Shown here in pieces: positions 11,567 through 22,098 of a stretch of 64,000 nucleotides of DNA (positions within the stretch are counted from its first letter, which is position 1; every line of letters starts with the position of its first letter). The notes beneath the pieces are model-generated. The model had not been told where the DNA came from. It saw nothing but the letters and a program-made list of their open reading frames with translations, and made no database searches. The DNA comes from Ctenosaura bakeri (Eukaryota; Chordata; Lepidosauria; Squamata; Iguanidae). The DNA lies in the NCBI GenBank assembly GCA_948474755.1, contig CAOLHI010000562.1, positions 1 to 64,000 on the forward strand, written 5' to 3'. Both the position numbers and the translations under genes were made by a program.

Positions 11567-12023
11567 TCAAACGTATTCTATTCTTCTTGTTTCCAGTGTT
11601 AGGAGGATGGTGTTATGGTCCGAGGTTGATTTGGGGAGCACTTCTATTTCCTTTATATTTTTATGCAGTGTCTTATTGGTGAGAAACACATGAGTGATGA
11701 ATTCTGAATAGAAGGTGAATTCTTTCTCTGTCCTGTAGAAATACCACCAGGTATCCACAATTGATAGATTATCCATCATTTAAAAAAATTATTATTATTT
11801 TTTTTTGCGATTTTCCCCAACTTCTTTTTATTCCTTTCCCATTTGTCCTGTCTATGCCAGTGTTTATTACACCATTCCAGTTTCCCATCAAAATTAATTG
11901 CTGATAATTATAATCCAAGACCTTGAGTAGTGGTTTTTCATAGAAAGTATTCTTATTTTCCAGGGGGCCATAAACACCAACCAACAATATCTTCAATTGT
12001 TGAAAGTCAATCTCCACTGCCAA
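11567..12023 (-). pseudogene. L1-A endonuclease domain remnants
   Basis: Two frames fit the APE-type endonuclease of L1 ORF2p. 11769-12023 carries L-L-V-G-V-Y-G-P followed by L-I-L-M-G-N-W-N, where the active-site G-D-x-N is changed to G-N-W-N. 11567-11779 carries S-I-V-D-T-W and T-S-D-H-N, the conserved C-terminal S-D-H motif. The catalytic Asp loss and the frame break between them indicate a dead nuclease. Confidence 0.72.
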
Positions 12024-12629
12024 GTATTTTCAATTTGTGTCTTTGAATATCTCTTTTGGATTATATTTCTTCTGTATATAAATTGTAACACCTTTTTTCC
12101 TTTTATCAGTTTATGTTGAGAAGCCTTTTCCTAGTTTGGAGTTTTGCATATATTTGAGGTCTTTGGTTCTTATATGAGTCTCTTGTATACAGGAAATATC
12201 TGTATTTCTGTTGATCGTGAAAAATTGTTTTCCTTTTTACAGGTGAATTAATTCCCTTAACATGTCAGGAAATGATTTTCAGTCACATGATGTATATTAA
12301 CTTTATTTAAGAGTCTTCAATCTCCCATGATTCTAATTATTGTACCAATTCTTGATTGGCCTTATCTTCCTCTTCTTGTTGTTTGGGGTCATTCTCCTGC
12401 TATATTCCTCCTGTGGAAGTTCTTTTTTCTCATCCTCTATCTCTGACAATTTAGGTTCTACATCTTCTGTACTGGAGCCTGCCACGCCTAGATCATGGAG
12501 GCTACTCGCATATTTGGTTGAAGTTTTTCTATTCTACTTAAATCTTCGTTATGCTTCTTTAAGAAGTCCTTAGCTTTCATCACTGAGTTTAACACATACT
12601 ATTTTTGATGGTATGTAACAATTATTCCC

Positions 12630-12953
12630 TCAAGCATTCCCCAGCTGTATGGCACTCCTTTCTTTTGCAGGAGTTGGGTCAAAAATCCATAGTCTTTTCT
12701 CTTTTTCAGGATCTGTGAAGAAACATCTTTGAAAATCTTGGCCTCTTTCCCTCCACTCTGGGATATTATTATAGCACTGCCCTATAAATAGATCCTTTAA
12801 CGTATTGCATGGCATGTTTCTTTTCCCAGCAATCAAAGAATTGATTCTAAAAATCTTGTCAGTTTCTGAATCTATTTGGTCCATTAACCAGCTGATAAAT
12901 TCTATAAGGGCTGGTATTAAACTGGAATATAGATTTTTCATCTGAGATTTCAT
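12630..12953 (-). pseudogene. L1-A ORF1 carboxyl-terminal fragment
   Basis: A 107-residue frame with T-D-K-I-F-R-I-N-S-L, then K-R-N-M-P and a terminal F-D-P-T-P. It resembles the L1 ORF1p C-terminal domain (K-I-x-R-x-N-S followed by P-R-D). It sits upstream of the endonuclease remnants in the expected gene order. The preceding coiled-coil coding sequence is probably in the stop-ridden stretch about 12960-13250. Confidence 0.55.
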
Positions 12954-13259
12954 GAATACCTCTAATTTTTATGCATTTGTATTTTAGTTCCATATGAGTA
13001 CTCCTGGTTTGTTCTTGTTCTATAGAATATTCCATATCTTTTTATATCTTCTCAAGATTAGTAGTTCTTTCTTGGATGTCATCCTCTCTTTTAGTTTTCT
13101 CAAATCTATGGTTATGGATTCCAATTTAGACCCAAAATTCTCCACCTCTTTTTCTTACTTTTTTAAATTCAGTTGATAAGTCTCTCATTTCTTTCCTTAG
13201 TTCTAACCCAATTTTTCTCCTTTCCCCTTTAAGGGACATATTGGGATCTGATGTTTTTG

Positions 13260-15439
13260 TTTGTTCTGTAAATTTAGGGAATTCTAAGGAAGCCCTCCTA
13301 TGAGAATGGAATTGTAACTGTGTTTGCCAAGGGCCCTCTTGGTTGTCCTATACATGTTGGTAGTTAAAAAGGAAGATTCCCTTTTTGTCTCTAGTGCAAA
13401 ATGTTCTTAAGTTCTTAATATTCTTGTTACAATTGATATTATATAAATAAATATTGTGTGTGTGTGTGTGTTTCTCTTCAATGTCAGATTAAATACTTCC
13501 ACTAGAACTTAAGAGGGATGTATAGTAGGAAAATCTTATAAATTTATATAATATAGTTACAGTATAATTTCAGTATAAATCAGTACTTTCAACTTAATCA
13601 ATTCCTATACTAATCAATTAGTTTGTGCAATAAATAAACAATTAATCAATTGAGCAATCAAGCACTTAATTCCTGACACTATTAATGGGGTTGCATCAAC
13701 TTGCACCAAATTCCTTGGTACCTAAATTCCCCTCACCTTCAAACAGTTTTTAAATAATCCAGCACTTGTCAGCTTTAACTTCAAACTAAATAAATAGTTT
13801 TCTGGACTCTCAGGAATCTACCAAATAACTCTAAATTAAATGAATCTTATATCCATTTGAATCAAATGTTACAACTTATATCTTATGTCTTGAATAAACT
13901 TTAAAAAAAAATATCAGGTTTACTTCAAAAGTTCGTATCAAATTCATTTCATTATTTAAATTCACAACCTCTGTGGATTATGTAAATTAAATTATCTATG
14001 ATTAAATTAAATTCATATACCCAAACCGCTATTTAAACACTGTGTAATTAATTTCTGGATAATTGATCAAATTAATATTTAGGCTACCTTCATTAATAAA
14101 GCAAACAAATATACAAGAACATGGAAGCAAATATTATAGAAAGAAGTGCAATGATCTGATTTGACGACTAGAGTGTAGTATAACTCCAATATTTTTTAGC
14201 CAAGGCTCTTGTCTAATTGTCTCAGTTTCTTTATTTCTTCATCTCAGTTGTTTAGGTTAAGCATGCTTCTGACCTTGATGTGCAGGTGTTCTCACTCAAC
14301 TGTTTTGTTATTAGTTCTGTAAACAGTGCTTGAGCTAAGGTACAGAAAAGGAAGAATCAAAAGAAAGTGGTATGTAAAAACTGAGTCCAAGAAAGTTTAA
14401 AGCAAAAGTCATTATGTTTTTAAAATCCTCTTCATTCAGACTGACTTGATCAAATAGGATCAAATAACTAAATCAGGCAATCGTAACTCCAGTCTTTATC
14501 TCTCAGGAAATTTGAAAAGAAATAAGGTCTCCTTCATTCTATCCCTAGATTTCTCATTTCGGAGAGCACAATCCCCAATAACACTGTCCCAAAATTCCAG
14601 TAATGAAGAGAAGACAAAAAGAGTTCTTTGCCAAATTCTATGTGTTCTTATTCCTTCTAATGTGATAAGAAAATAAGCATATTCATACTCCACTCCTGGT
14701 TATACAGTTCTAAACCAAATTAACAGATTCTTCTCAGAGTCTTCACACCCAAACTACAAAAATCAGCCTTTTAATATTAATTGTACTCCCATTAATCCAG
14801 TATTTAAGTCCAGTTAAACCAGTTAATCCAGTTAGTCCAATGTCCAAATATGTATGCATATATATAAACAATGCCCAAAAATTAATTAGTCTTTATATGC
14901 CAAAATCAGTGTTTAAAAATAGCTTAGTTTATAGCGTAACTGAATTGCATTGAGTCCAGTGCGTTTTCACCAATACAACAGAAGAGATTACATGTTAAAG
15001 TCTTTTTTACTTGTTTTAACTCCTTGTCAAATGTCAAGAGCTGTAATAAGGGGATGCTTATAATACAGATAGGATAGAAAGGTTGGAGACTAGGTTACCC
15101 AGGTTTCTTAGAAAACGATACCTGAAGCCTACTTCTGCTCATTTGAACTCTTAAAAAAGCAGCAGCAAGCCTTTATCCTGCGATAGGGGCCAGAATGGGG
15201 TAATGGCGACTCAGTCTCCTCAGCAACATCCGTGACTGGTCCTGGATCAGTGAAACTGATTATCTTCATTCTTCCAAAGCACTGATTACTGGAATCTGGA
15301 TCTAAGCAAGTTCCATCTGGGCTTCTTTTAACAAAGAAGCAACTTCGTCCTTGACAGGAACCCAACCCCGATTGGCAGTCGCACTTTTGCAGCTGTGCTA
15401 GATGCATCCTAGCAGATCACCATGCTGCCGGAAGTCAAA
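13260..15439 (-). other. Putative 5' untranslated region of L1-A
   Basis: About 2.2 kb between the ORF1 remnant and the next element. It is mostly AT-rich and becomes GC-richer at 15130-15430, as the promoter-containing start of an L1 might be. No open frame is recognised apart from a 92-codon minus-strand frame with no known domain. Assignment to L1-A rests on position and on the weak direct repeat at 5690/15440. Unrelated sequence or another insertion may be included. Confidence 0.35.
13455..13471. repeat. (TG)n microsatellite
   Basis: Eight TG units inside the presumed 5' part of L1-A. Confidence 0.85.
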
Positions 15440-15827
15440 GAGAACAAAAATTTAATGAAAAATATAATTTGGATGTGGATGAAATGGACCTCTTCTAATC
15501 TGTTCCAAACCTGCAACTATAACAGATAGGCCCTGTTCTCATTAACTGCCGCTAAGTTGATCTTGACTTATGGTGAACCCATGGATGAGAGGCCTCCAAA
15601 CCACTCTATGATCAATCACCCTTCTCAGGTCTTGCAGGTTCAGCAAGGTGTCCTCCTTGAGCCTATCCAACTGTAATGTAGTCTTTCTCTTTTCCTACTA
15701 CCTTGTACCTTACCAAATACTATTGTGTTTGCTAGTGAGTCATGTCTTCTCATGATATGACCAAAGTACGACAACCTCAGTTTAGTGACCTTGGCTTCTT
15801 AGGAGAGTCCAGGCTTGATTCATTTGT

Positions 15828-15931
15828 CTTTTTATTCATTTGTCTTTTTAGCAATCTGGGGTTTTTTATTCATTTTATTCACTTTTTAGCAATCTGGGGT
15901 TTTTTATTCATTTGTCTTTTTAGCAATCTGG
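15828..15931. repeat. Triple imperfect tandem repeat within RTE
   Basis: Three units of about 40 bp share CTTTTTAGCAATCTGGGGT, alternating with TTTTTATTCATTTGT. Intact BovB has one copy of this segment, so this is a local post-insertion expansion. Confidence 0.85.
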
Positions 15932-16094
15932 GGTATCTGTAGAACTCTTCTCAAGCACCATATTTTGAATGAGTTGATTTTCTTCCTTTCAGCTTTCTCC
16001 ACTGTCTAGTTTTCACAACTATATATAGAAACTGGAAATACAATGGCCCGTCTCAGGTCAGCTTTGCTCTCCCTGACATCCTTAAGGCAGTTGC

Positions 16095-16470
16095 TTTGTA
16101 CTAATGTTTAATAAACAGACTTTATTGTGCTGTGAGGGGATAGTGGGATCAGGTGAGAAATAGTGTACTGAGAATAAGGGAATGCTATTGTGATGATCCT
16201 CAATAAGGATGAACAGACATAGCTGCAAGGTCACACAGCTGGCAGGAGGAATGAGAAAATGGGAGGGGGTGGAAGAGTCCGGGGGAAAAGAGTTGTTTTA
16301 ACTAACTGTTGAACAGAATTCTAGTGCACACTAATTTGAAATGTTACAGCTTATAAGATACTTCAGCTTCAATAGTTCTTTAGTCTTGGAAATTGCCAAA
16401 GTGTGCTGATGTTTCTCCACTGTTCTGAATAAAGCTTTTGAAGCCCCTAAGGCTGTTCTCTGCACTCAGA
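16095..16470. other. Unidentified insertion or replacement within RTE
   Basis: RTE homology breaks near 16095 and resumes near 16475. The intervening 375 bp contains AATAAACAGACTTTATTG near 16110 and a G-rich tract (16258-16285). No TIR, poly(A) or TSD could be settled. The 205-codon frame starting at 16997 runs out into this block. Confidence 0.4.
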
Positions 16471-16474
16471 GCTA

Positions 16475-16997
16475 GCCAGTACATGACAGCATGAACAATC
16501 CTAATTTTAGTGTTCAATGCTATATCTTTACTCTTCAGGATCTTATCTAGTTCCTTCATAGTTGCCCTTCCAAGTTCTAGTCTTCTTCTGATTTCTTGAC
16601 TGCAGTCTCCATTCTGGTTAATGACTGAATCAAGGTATGGGAAATCTTGAACTATTTCAAAGTCTTCATTGTCTACTTTAAGGTTATATAAATCATCTGT
16701 AGCCATTATTTTTATCATTATTTTTGTTTTCTTAATGTTCATCTGTGAACCTGCCTTTGTACTTTCTACCTTAACTTTCTTCGCTAATCGTTCCAAGTCT
16801 TTACTGTTTTCTGCTAGTAGTATGGTATCATCTGTACATCTTAAACTGCTGATGTTCCTTCCTCCAATTTTCATGCCTCTTGCTTCTGAATCTAATCCTG
16901 CTTTAAGTAAGCTCAGCACACAAGTTAAATAATTAGGGTGATAAAATGCAGCTTTGTCTGACCCCTTTGCCAATTGGAAACAATTCTGTTTTTCCAT
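16475..16997 (-). pseudogene. RTE/BovB reverse transcriptase, catalytic half
   Basis: This encodes G-G-R-N-I-S-S-L-R-C-T-D-D-T, where RTE elements have the catalytic Y-A-D-D. The two aspartates survive but Tyr is Cys and Ala is Thr. It is followed by LLAENSKDLERLAKKVKVES, A-G-S-Q-M-N-I-K-K-T-K-I-M, then N-G-D-C-S-Q-E-I-R-R-R-L-E-L-G-R-A. These are strong BovB-type signatures. The frame loses homology after V-H-A-V-M-Y because of the insertion at 16095-16470. Confidence 0.88.
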
Positions 16998-17046
16998 TTT
17001 CTATCATAATGATGCCCCCTTGTCCTGAATACAGGTGTCTCATGTT

Positions 17047-17364
17047 CTACACAACTAAAGGCTTGTTATAATCCATGAAGCACTGGCTGATTTTCTTTTG
17101 AAATTCTTTGGTGCACTCGATTATCCAACGTATGTTTGCAACATGATCCATAGTACCTCTTTCTTTCCTGAATCCAGTTTGGACAACTTGTATTTCATGC
17201 TCCATATATGGTAGAAGTCTTTGTTGTAGAATTTTAAGCGTGATTTTGCTTACACAGGAAATTAATTCAATGGTCCTGCGGTTACTGCAATTGCTGGTGT
17301 CTCCTTTCTTGGAGATTGGAATATATGTTGTTTCTAATCTGTGGGCCATTCTTTTGTTTTCCAT
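17047..17364 (-). pseudogene. RTE/BovB reverse transcriptase, amino-terminal half
   Basis: A 105-residue frame carrying Y-I-P-I-S-K-K-G-D-T-S-N-C-S-N-R-R-T-I, then V-Q-T-G-F-R-K-E-R-G-T and I-A-N-I-R-W-I-type blocks (here V-A-N-I-R-W-I-I-E). It ends at C-F-M-D-Y-N-K. The expected D-Y-x-K-A-F-D motif is cut off by a frame break between this segment and 16997. Confidence 0.87.
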
Positions 17365-17400
17365 ATTTGTTGACAGATTTTAGTTAGAAGTACATTAATT

Positions 17401-17769
17401 TCTGTCTCTGTAGATTAAAGCAGCTCTATTCCTAACTTTACCCCAAACTATCTTGGGACAACCCGTAATAGGCCATTACCGGGGGACTACATCCTCTTCA
17501 GATGAATCCTAAATCCTAAACCAGCACTGGCCGCTTTGTAGTGTTTGGGCATTTTTCCAAGATGAAGGAGGACTCTACTAAAGTGATTCTGACCAAATCA
17601 AGACACTCTGAAAGCTGCCAGTCAACTCTGGAAGTGCAGGCAGTCTCAGACTATAAACAGCTACACATCCCTGCAAGCACTCTACAAAGTGTTAACATTG
17701 GAGATGGGGAGGGAAGGGACAAAGAAGGAGGGGAATGGGATATTCTAACTGACAGTTCCAAATTCTGGG
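17401..17769. other. No recognised feature
   Basis: The 94-codon plus-strand frame here has no known domain. No repeat hallmark was recognised. Confidence 0.4.
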
Positions 17770-18155
17770 CAGGGAATAAAGGGACCCCCTCCTCCTTATC
17801 TGTGGTTTCAGTTCCCCACAGCTAACCTCTTCCCTCACAGACTCACCTTCCTCCCACCTACCTTTTGCCCTGATTTGTCCTCCAACACCCACGTGACAAT
17901 ACCTACATGGCTTGCTCTGGGTCCTGCCCCACACATCCTTGTCTGCCTGCCTGCCTACCTGCCCTCCCTTTTAAATGCCCCTCTCCCAATATTTCTACAA
18001 GAATTGGCTCTGGCAACACTAGAATTAGCCTTCTAACTTCCCAAAGCTAGAGAGGTAATTCCAGTGGTGATATATGGTTCAGTACTATCTGCTGTTTCAG
18101 GCATCCACAGGGGGTCTTGGAACACATCCCCTGCAGACAAGGGGAGACAACTGTA
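17770..18155. mobile_element. Possible pogo/Tigger-like DNA transposon remnant
   Basis: The left part, CCTCCTTATCTGTGGTTTCA, and the right part, GGGGAGACAACTGTA, resemble the ends of pogo/Tigger-type elements. Those ends face inward with a CAGT...CCCTCCxxATxxxxGG pattern and a TA target. The left terminus is not resolved and the palindromic MITE begins immediately to the right. It might instead be a C-rich unrelated stretch. Confidence 0.35.
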
Positions 18156-18288
18156 ACTTAGGTCATTTCCTCAGTAGCCTGTTATAGTGCTATTATTCCT
18201 CTTCCTAAACTGCAAACCCCAAGATTCCATAGGATGTTGAAAGTGGAATAACAGCACTATAACAGGCTACTGAGGAAATGTCCCTAGT
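18156..18288. mobile_element. Palindromic MITE (family P), short internal-deletion copy
   Basis: Two 39-nt arms, 18161-18199 and 18245-18283, are reverse complements with two mismatches. The loop holds AAACTGCAAACCCCAAGATT and CCATAGGATGTTGAAAGTGG. Flanking TTA and CTA trinucleotides could be a 3-bp target duplication of the PIF/Harbinger type. Homologous termini recur at 41394, 50960 and 63961. It has no coding capacity. The transcript would fold into a long hairpin. Confidence 0.82.
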
Positions 18289-19363
18289 TACGCCTGTCTT
18301 TTTTATTTCCAGCCATAGTCCTTCTGGGTAGGAAGTAAAAGGAGCTTATCAGTTTGAACTGAGGAAGAAACAACAAAACCTCAAACTGTATTTCAGTCAT
18401 CATAACTCCCTTAACCCATGCACATGTCTTTCTAAAATATTGCAAGCTACTTAACTAGGATCACCACTACAATGCAAGCCATTTTTATACAAGTTCCCCT
18501 AAAACAATGACAGGAAGAGACAGATAAGTGGATTCCTTCCCTACAAATGGTAAAGACATCCCTTTGCACATAAGTACACATATGCTCACACCCTCTGCAC
18601 ACCTATTTGCCTGAAATTGACAGGCTTTATCCTTTAGAGGAGATAGCTAAGAACTTATGATAAGAACTTATGCTAAGAACTTTTGTTTAAAAAACAGCAC
18701 CTATCTGTTTAAAGAACTCACAGGAGTATTAACAGCTTGCACCTATTTTCTGATATGTGTCAAGCTTCATCCACTTAGAATGAGCTACTGTGTGTGAAAA
18801 TTTCATTCAGTGCTCTTGATTTTTTTTTGTTTTGAAGGAAGGAAGGAAGGAGAAGGAAAAAAGAAATGTGGCAGCACGTTTAAAACTATCTGGTTTTTAT
18901 TTTAGCATAAGCTTTCATGGATATAAACCCACTTCTTCAGATGCAGTATAGAGTGATAATAAGGCCTCAGGTATAAAGCATACCAATAAAGTTGTGAGAG
19001 TAACATAGAATGTAATAGGATCCAGAGAGATGCAAATCATGCCCCTTGCCCTAAATTTTCAAAGGGCTGGCCAAGATGATATAGGTCTTTCTGATCTTGA
19101 CAGTGATCAGTTAGCATTGATGTGTGAAGGCAATAAATCTGCTTATCATAAATCCCTGGGTTCGAAACTCTCTCTGAGAAGATTCCTTTTGAGTTATGAA
19201 TGTTCATTCTGTGGGGAAAGCATAAAAAGACTTCTATGTTGCAAAGCTGGGCTCCCCTTTGGACCTGAAATGAAGCAGTTCATACCAGAAACAGTCGAAG
19301 TTACTCTTTGGATTGCTTTAAAGAGACAGGTTCTGCTAGCTTTTTTTTTTTTTAAAGTTCTTA
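18289..19363. other. Mostly unrecognised, with one repeat fragment
   Basis: Apart from the element at 18870-18950 and a GGAA-rich patch (18836-18858), no family is recognised. Confidence 0.4.
18870..18950 (-). ncRNA. Hammerhead-ribozyme-like motif in a dispersed repeat
   Basis: The minus strand reads CTGAAGA, then A plus GTGGGT, a short loop, ATCCAT, GAAA and GCTTATGC. CUGANGA and GAAA enclosing a helix are the conserved halves of a hammerhead core. GUGGGU can pair with AUCCAU over six pairs, including G-U pairs. An extra nucleotide between CUGANGA and the helix departs from the textbook core, and helix III is not convincing. Penelope-like elements are known to carry hammerhead motifs, so a Penelope origin is possible. 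Catalysis is unproven. Confidence 0.35.
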
Positions 19364-19580
19364 TCATTGTTGTCATGTGCTTTCAAGTTGTTTATGATGA
19401 AAAGGCAAACCTATTATAGGGTTTTCTTGGCAAGATTTGTTCAGAGGGCGCTTACCTCTAAGACTGAGAGAATGTACTTACCCATGGTTACCTACTGGGC
19501 CTTGATGGCCAAACAAGGATTTGAGCCATATGCTCCAGAGTTCTAGTTCATCTCTCAGACTACTACACCATGCTGACCCC
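19364..19580 (-). mobile_element. Sauria-type tRNA-derived SINE
   Basis: A 217-bp SINE on the minus strand. The head carries an A-box-like TGGTGTAGTAGTCTG (minus of 19556-19570) and a B-box GGCTCAAATCC (minus of 19517-19527), the internal RNA polymerase III promoter. The body has the family's GGTAACCATGG and CTTGCCAAGAAAACCCTAT segments. The tail, ACTTGAAAGCACATGACAAC, resembles the BovB 3' end, so the element is mobilised by BovB machinery. It is flanked by TTCTTA at 19358-19363 and 19581-19586, a short TSD. Box mutations make present transcription doubtful. Confidence 0.85.
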
Positions 19581-19756
19581 TTCTTAGTATAAGTAGTTGA
19601 AATTTGTAAATTTAGCAAACAAACCTTGCCAAGAAGAAAAAATGTAATAAGTGTACCTTGAAGTCAGAAATGACTTGAAGAACCTCTTATTGAGACTGAA
19701 ATGTTAACTCATATCCAAAGAAGTACTGTATTATTATTTGCAATCCCCATGTGTAT

Positions 19757-20219
19757 CAAAGGCCTTTTCCATACTGGGCAAGGGAATCGCCCCACACAGC
19801 TACTCACTGGACCTTTCGGCTTCCCGGTCCAGTCCACGGCGCTCCGAAGCAGTGCGTACTTGTCAATATGCACTACTCTGGTGTCCCAAATGGTGGCTTC
19901 CAGTTGGTCGAGGGTCTCGACCAACCGCTGAAGCTCGCCAGCCTAAAACCCACCCCCTGGCAGATCGCAGGCTCTCATTGGTGTGAGCCTGAGAATCTGC
20001 ATAAGGGAGCAGGCTCTCAGTGGCGTGCTGCATGCTTTTGAAAGACCGAAAAAATCAGGTCTTTCAAAAGCACCCTAGAGGACCACTTGGGATCGTTCTG
20101 GACTGGACTGAGGTGCGGATCTACCCTAAATAGGTCCGACCCAGTCCGGTCCAAGGTGCAGACCTCCTCCTTAGAGGACGGATTGCGCCGTTTCAAACAC
20201 CCAGTGTGAAAAGGCCTCA
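19757..20219. mobile_element. GC-rich DNA transposon with internal hairpin
   Basis: A discrete GC-rich block in AT-rich surroundings. The ends are inverted: left AGGCCTTTTCCATACTGG, right reverse complement AGGCCTTTTCACACTGG. Inside are repeated GCAGGCTCTCxxTGGxGTG motifs and a perfect 15-bp hairpin (20033-20047 with 20058-20072). It encodes no transposase. The immediate flanks CAA and CAG could be a 3-bp duplication with one mismatch. The superfamily is unresolved (hAT or Harbinger). Confidence 0.7.
20033..20072. repeat. Perfect 15-bp hairpin
   Basis: TGCTTTTGAAAGACC and its exact reverse complement are separated by 10 nt. It lies at the centre of the TIR element and is probably structural. 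Confidence 0.95.
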
Positions 20220-20639
20220 GTTGAGAGATCTTTTGCTCAAAAATTCTTTGATTAAAGCCTGACTACTTCAGAAATCCATCTCTACAAAGAGAGAAAGACG
20301 GAGGGAGAAAGTTTCCCCTCTCCACAGAAAAATGAAAGTTCTCCATCTGTAAAAACTATATTATCCCTACCAATAATATCATTTTTTTTCCCCTCATAAC
20401 TTCTCCCGGTCTTAAAGCCTGACTCTCAGGATTGCTTACAGACAGCTGTGGCTGTTAGAAGTTAATATAGCACTACAGTGACTGATCACCTGGCTTCAGT
20501 CAGTAGCTCTTCCTTGCAAGGAAATGACTTCATGCTTGGACTCATTGTTCTGCAATGAGTGACTGTCTACTCTGAAGAAGCTTTCTGATTCTGCCATGAA
20601 GTTTCCAGGCTTAATGATATCATTCAGGAGCTATGATGG
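20220..20639. other. No recognised feature
   Basis: No gene or repeat family is recognised. Confidence 0.4.
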
Positions 20640-20958
20640 GCAGCAGTTTCATCTGTATGGTGGTTGCATGGCAAAGGGCGACAGCCTCCAGGTAAAGAAA
20701 ACACAACAACCTTCAATTGGAGAAAGAAAGGCCACAACTTTATTGGCTACAAGCATGAACAAGGTTGGCATAAGCATGGGCATGGATCTGGGCATCAATC
20801 AACCCTCCTGTTGACCGATGAACCCAACTTTCCAGCCCAAAACCAGATGGCACATAGCTGACTGCGAACCTACTGCCACCAGGGGGTGCCCACTGCATGC
20901 CCACATGAGCTGGGCAGCGCGCCGCACCCTCTGACCCCAATGGGGACCCAACCATCCC

Positions 20959-21665
20959 CTAGCATGTGGCAAAGGTGCCCACTATCACAGATCCAATATC
21001 CATGCGACCACCCATAAAAGTTGTGACAAACATGATGCCTGCAACAAAATCACAAAATGCAGAGGGGGGGTGCCGCCAAACACCAACTTCTGAAAGCTCA
21101 GAAACATGCCAGGTAAGTACCTCGTGAATGGACCTGAGTGAAGCTTTAATCGCTGCTGCAGGGCCTGGACTTTGTCCTGGGGCAAGCATGATACTCCCTG
21201 AACGATGTCAAGAATACCGAGGTAAACTAGCAAAGCGGTTGGCCCCTCAGTCTTCTCGTATGGCAACAGGATGCCCAGTTCAGCCACTACTGCCTGAAAT
21301 GTGCCCAATAGCCTGTTGCAATCATCCCTGTGAGCCCTTCCTATCATGAGGAAGTAATCAAGGTAGTGAGTGATGAAGGGGGACCAGGACCTAGAACGAA
21401 CTACCAACTCAATGTATGTACTGAAAGCCTCAAAGGCAACACAGTTGATGGAGCATCCCATTGGCATTGCTTTGTGGTAATACCATGCACCAGCAAACTT
21501 GAAACCCAGCAAGCACTGGTCCTCCGGGTGGACCGGGAGGAGCTGGAAGGCCGATTGGATGTCACACTTTGCCAGAATAGCCTTTGTACCACATGCCCTG
21601 ATCAGTCAAACCACCTGATCAAAGGAGGCATATCACACCAAGGAGAACTCCGGCGGAATGGTGTT
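20959..21665 (-). pseudogene. DIRS reverse transcriptase
   Basis: Successive frames carry A-K-C-D-I-Q-S-A-F-Q-L-L-P-V-H-P, L-L-G-F-K-F-A-G-A-W-Y-Y, A-M-P-M-G-C-S-I-N-C-V-A-F-E-A-F-S-T, H-Y-L-D-Y-F-L-M-I-G and EKTEGPTALLVYLGILD. All are classic DIRS RT blocks. The catalytic box is YLDY where active elements have YLDD, so the second metal-binding Asp is lost. At least one frameshift separates the A-K-C-D-I block from the rest, and another precedes the S-L-R-S-I-H-E-V-L region. The enzyme is dead. Confidence 0.88.
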
Positions 21666-22098
21666 GTTGACCTCTTGGGTAGGCAAGTGGTGGATGAGTC
21701 AGAACTCACCAGGCACTTTCTTTGGGACCACCCTCAGAGGGGAGACCCTGAGGTTGGGAAAAGGGGGTTCGGGAAAGGGCCCAGCTACCCTCCCAGCCCA
21801 GCACTCCTTCTCAATTTTGGATGCGACCACATGGGGGAGCTCCTAGGCTGACAAGGTTGCCAGCATCAAATGCTAAGCGTGGGCCAGATGCCGGTATCCT
21901 GAAGCCTTGGGAGAAGCCTTCTCATAGGAACATGGCTGCCTGTTGATTTGAGTGGGTGTCCAGTAAGGGAAGGAGAGCCTCAAGATGCACAGGGGTGTGC
22001 CCCATGGACCCCTTACTGCTTGGGAGGTCCGGAGCTGCTGGCAGTGCCCCCCCTCGCCTACCTCCTGAAGGCAAAGGAACATGGCCAGCCTGGAGGCC

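Larger units (their letters stand above)
5710..15439 (-). mobile_element. L1 LINE (L1-A), long, minus strand, interrupted
   Basis: A long degenerate LINE-1. Reading the minus strand from high to low coordinates gives a putative 5' region (about 15440-13260), ORF1 (12953-12630), the ORF2 endonuclease (about 12060-11560), reverse transcriptase (about 9450-7700), the carboxyl-terminal CWKC...H-WW-C region (about 6710-6640) and an AT-rich 3' end near 5710. Insertions of CR1 (7322-7680) and L1-B (9568-11258) account for the excess length. A weak direct repeat (GAGAATAAA at 5690, GAGAACAAA at 15440) may be an eroded TSD. There are many stops and frameshifts, so it cannot move by itself. The 5' limit is the least certain point. 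Confidence 0.7.
15535..17400 (-). mobile_element. RTE/BovB LINE, minus strand
   Basis: A degenerate RTE-clade LINE. From high to low coordinates the minus strand carries RT motifs (17364-16480) and the post-RT region with a C-E-x-W-T-like stretch (about 16090-15940). The distal end (15560-15780) contains the antisense forms TTGATCTTGACTTATGG, AGGTCTTGCAGGTT and CCAAAGTACGACAACCTCAG. The last two are hallmarks of the squamate and ruminant BovB 3' part. About 375 bp near 16095-16470 does not belong to the RTE. The 5' end is lost near 17400. Confidence 0.82.

Noticed and set aside
19364..19580. tRNA gene on the minus strand
   Set aside because: A- and B-box-like sequences are present, but the rest does not fold as a tRNA and continues into a SINE body and a BovB-type tail.
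21330..21851. 173-codon plus-strand frame
   Set aside because: Antisense shadow of the DIRS reverse transcriptase on the minus strand.
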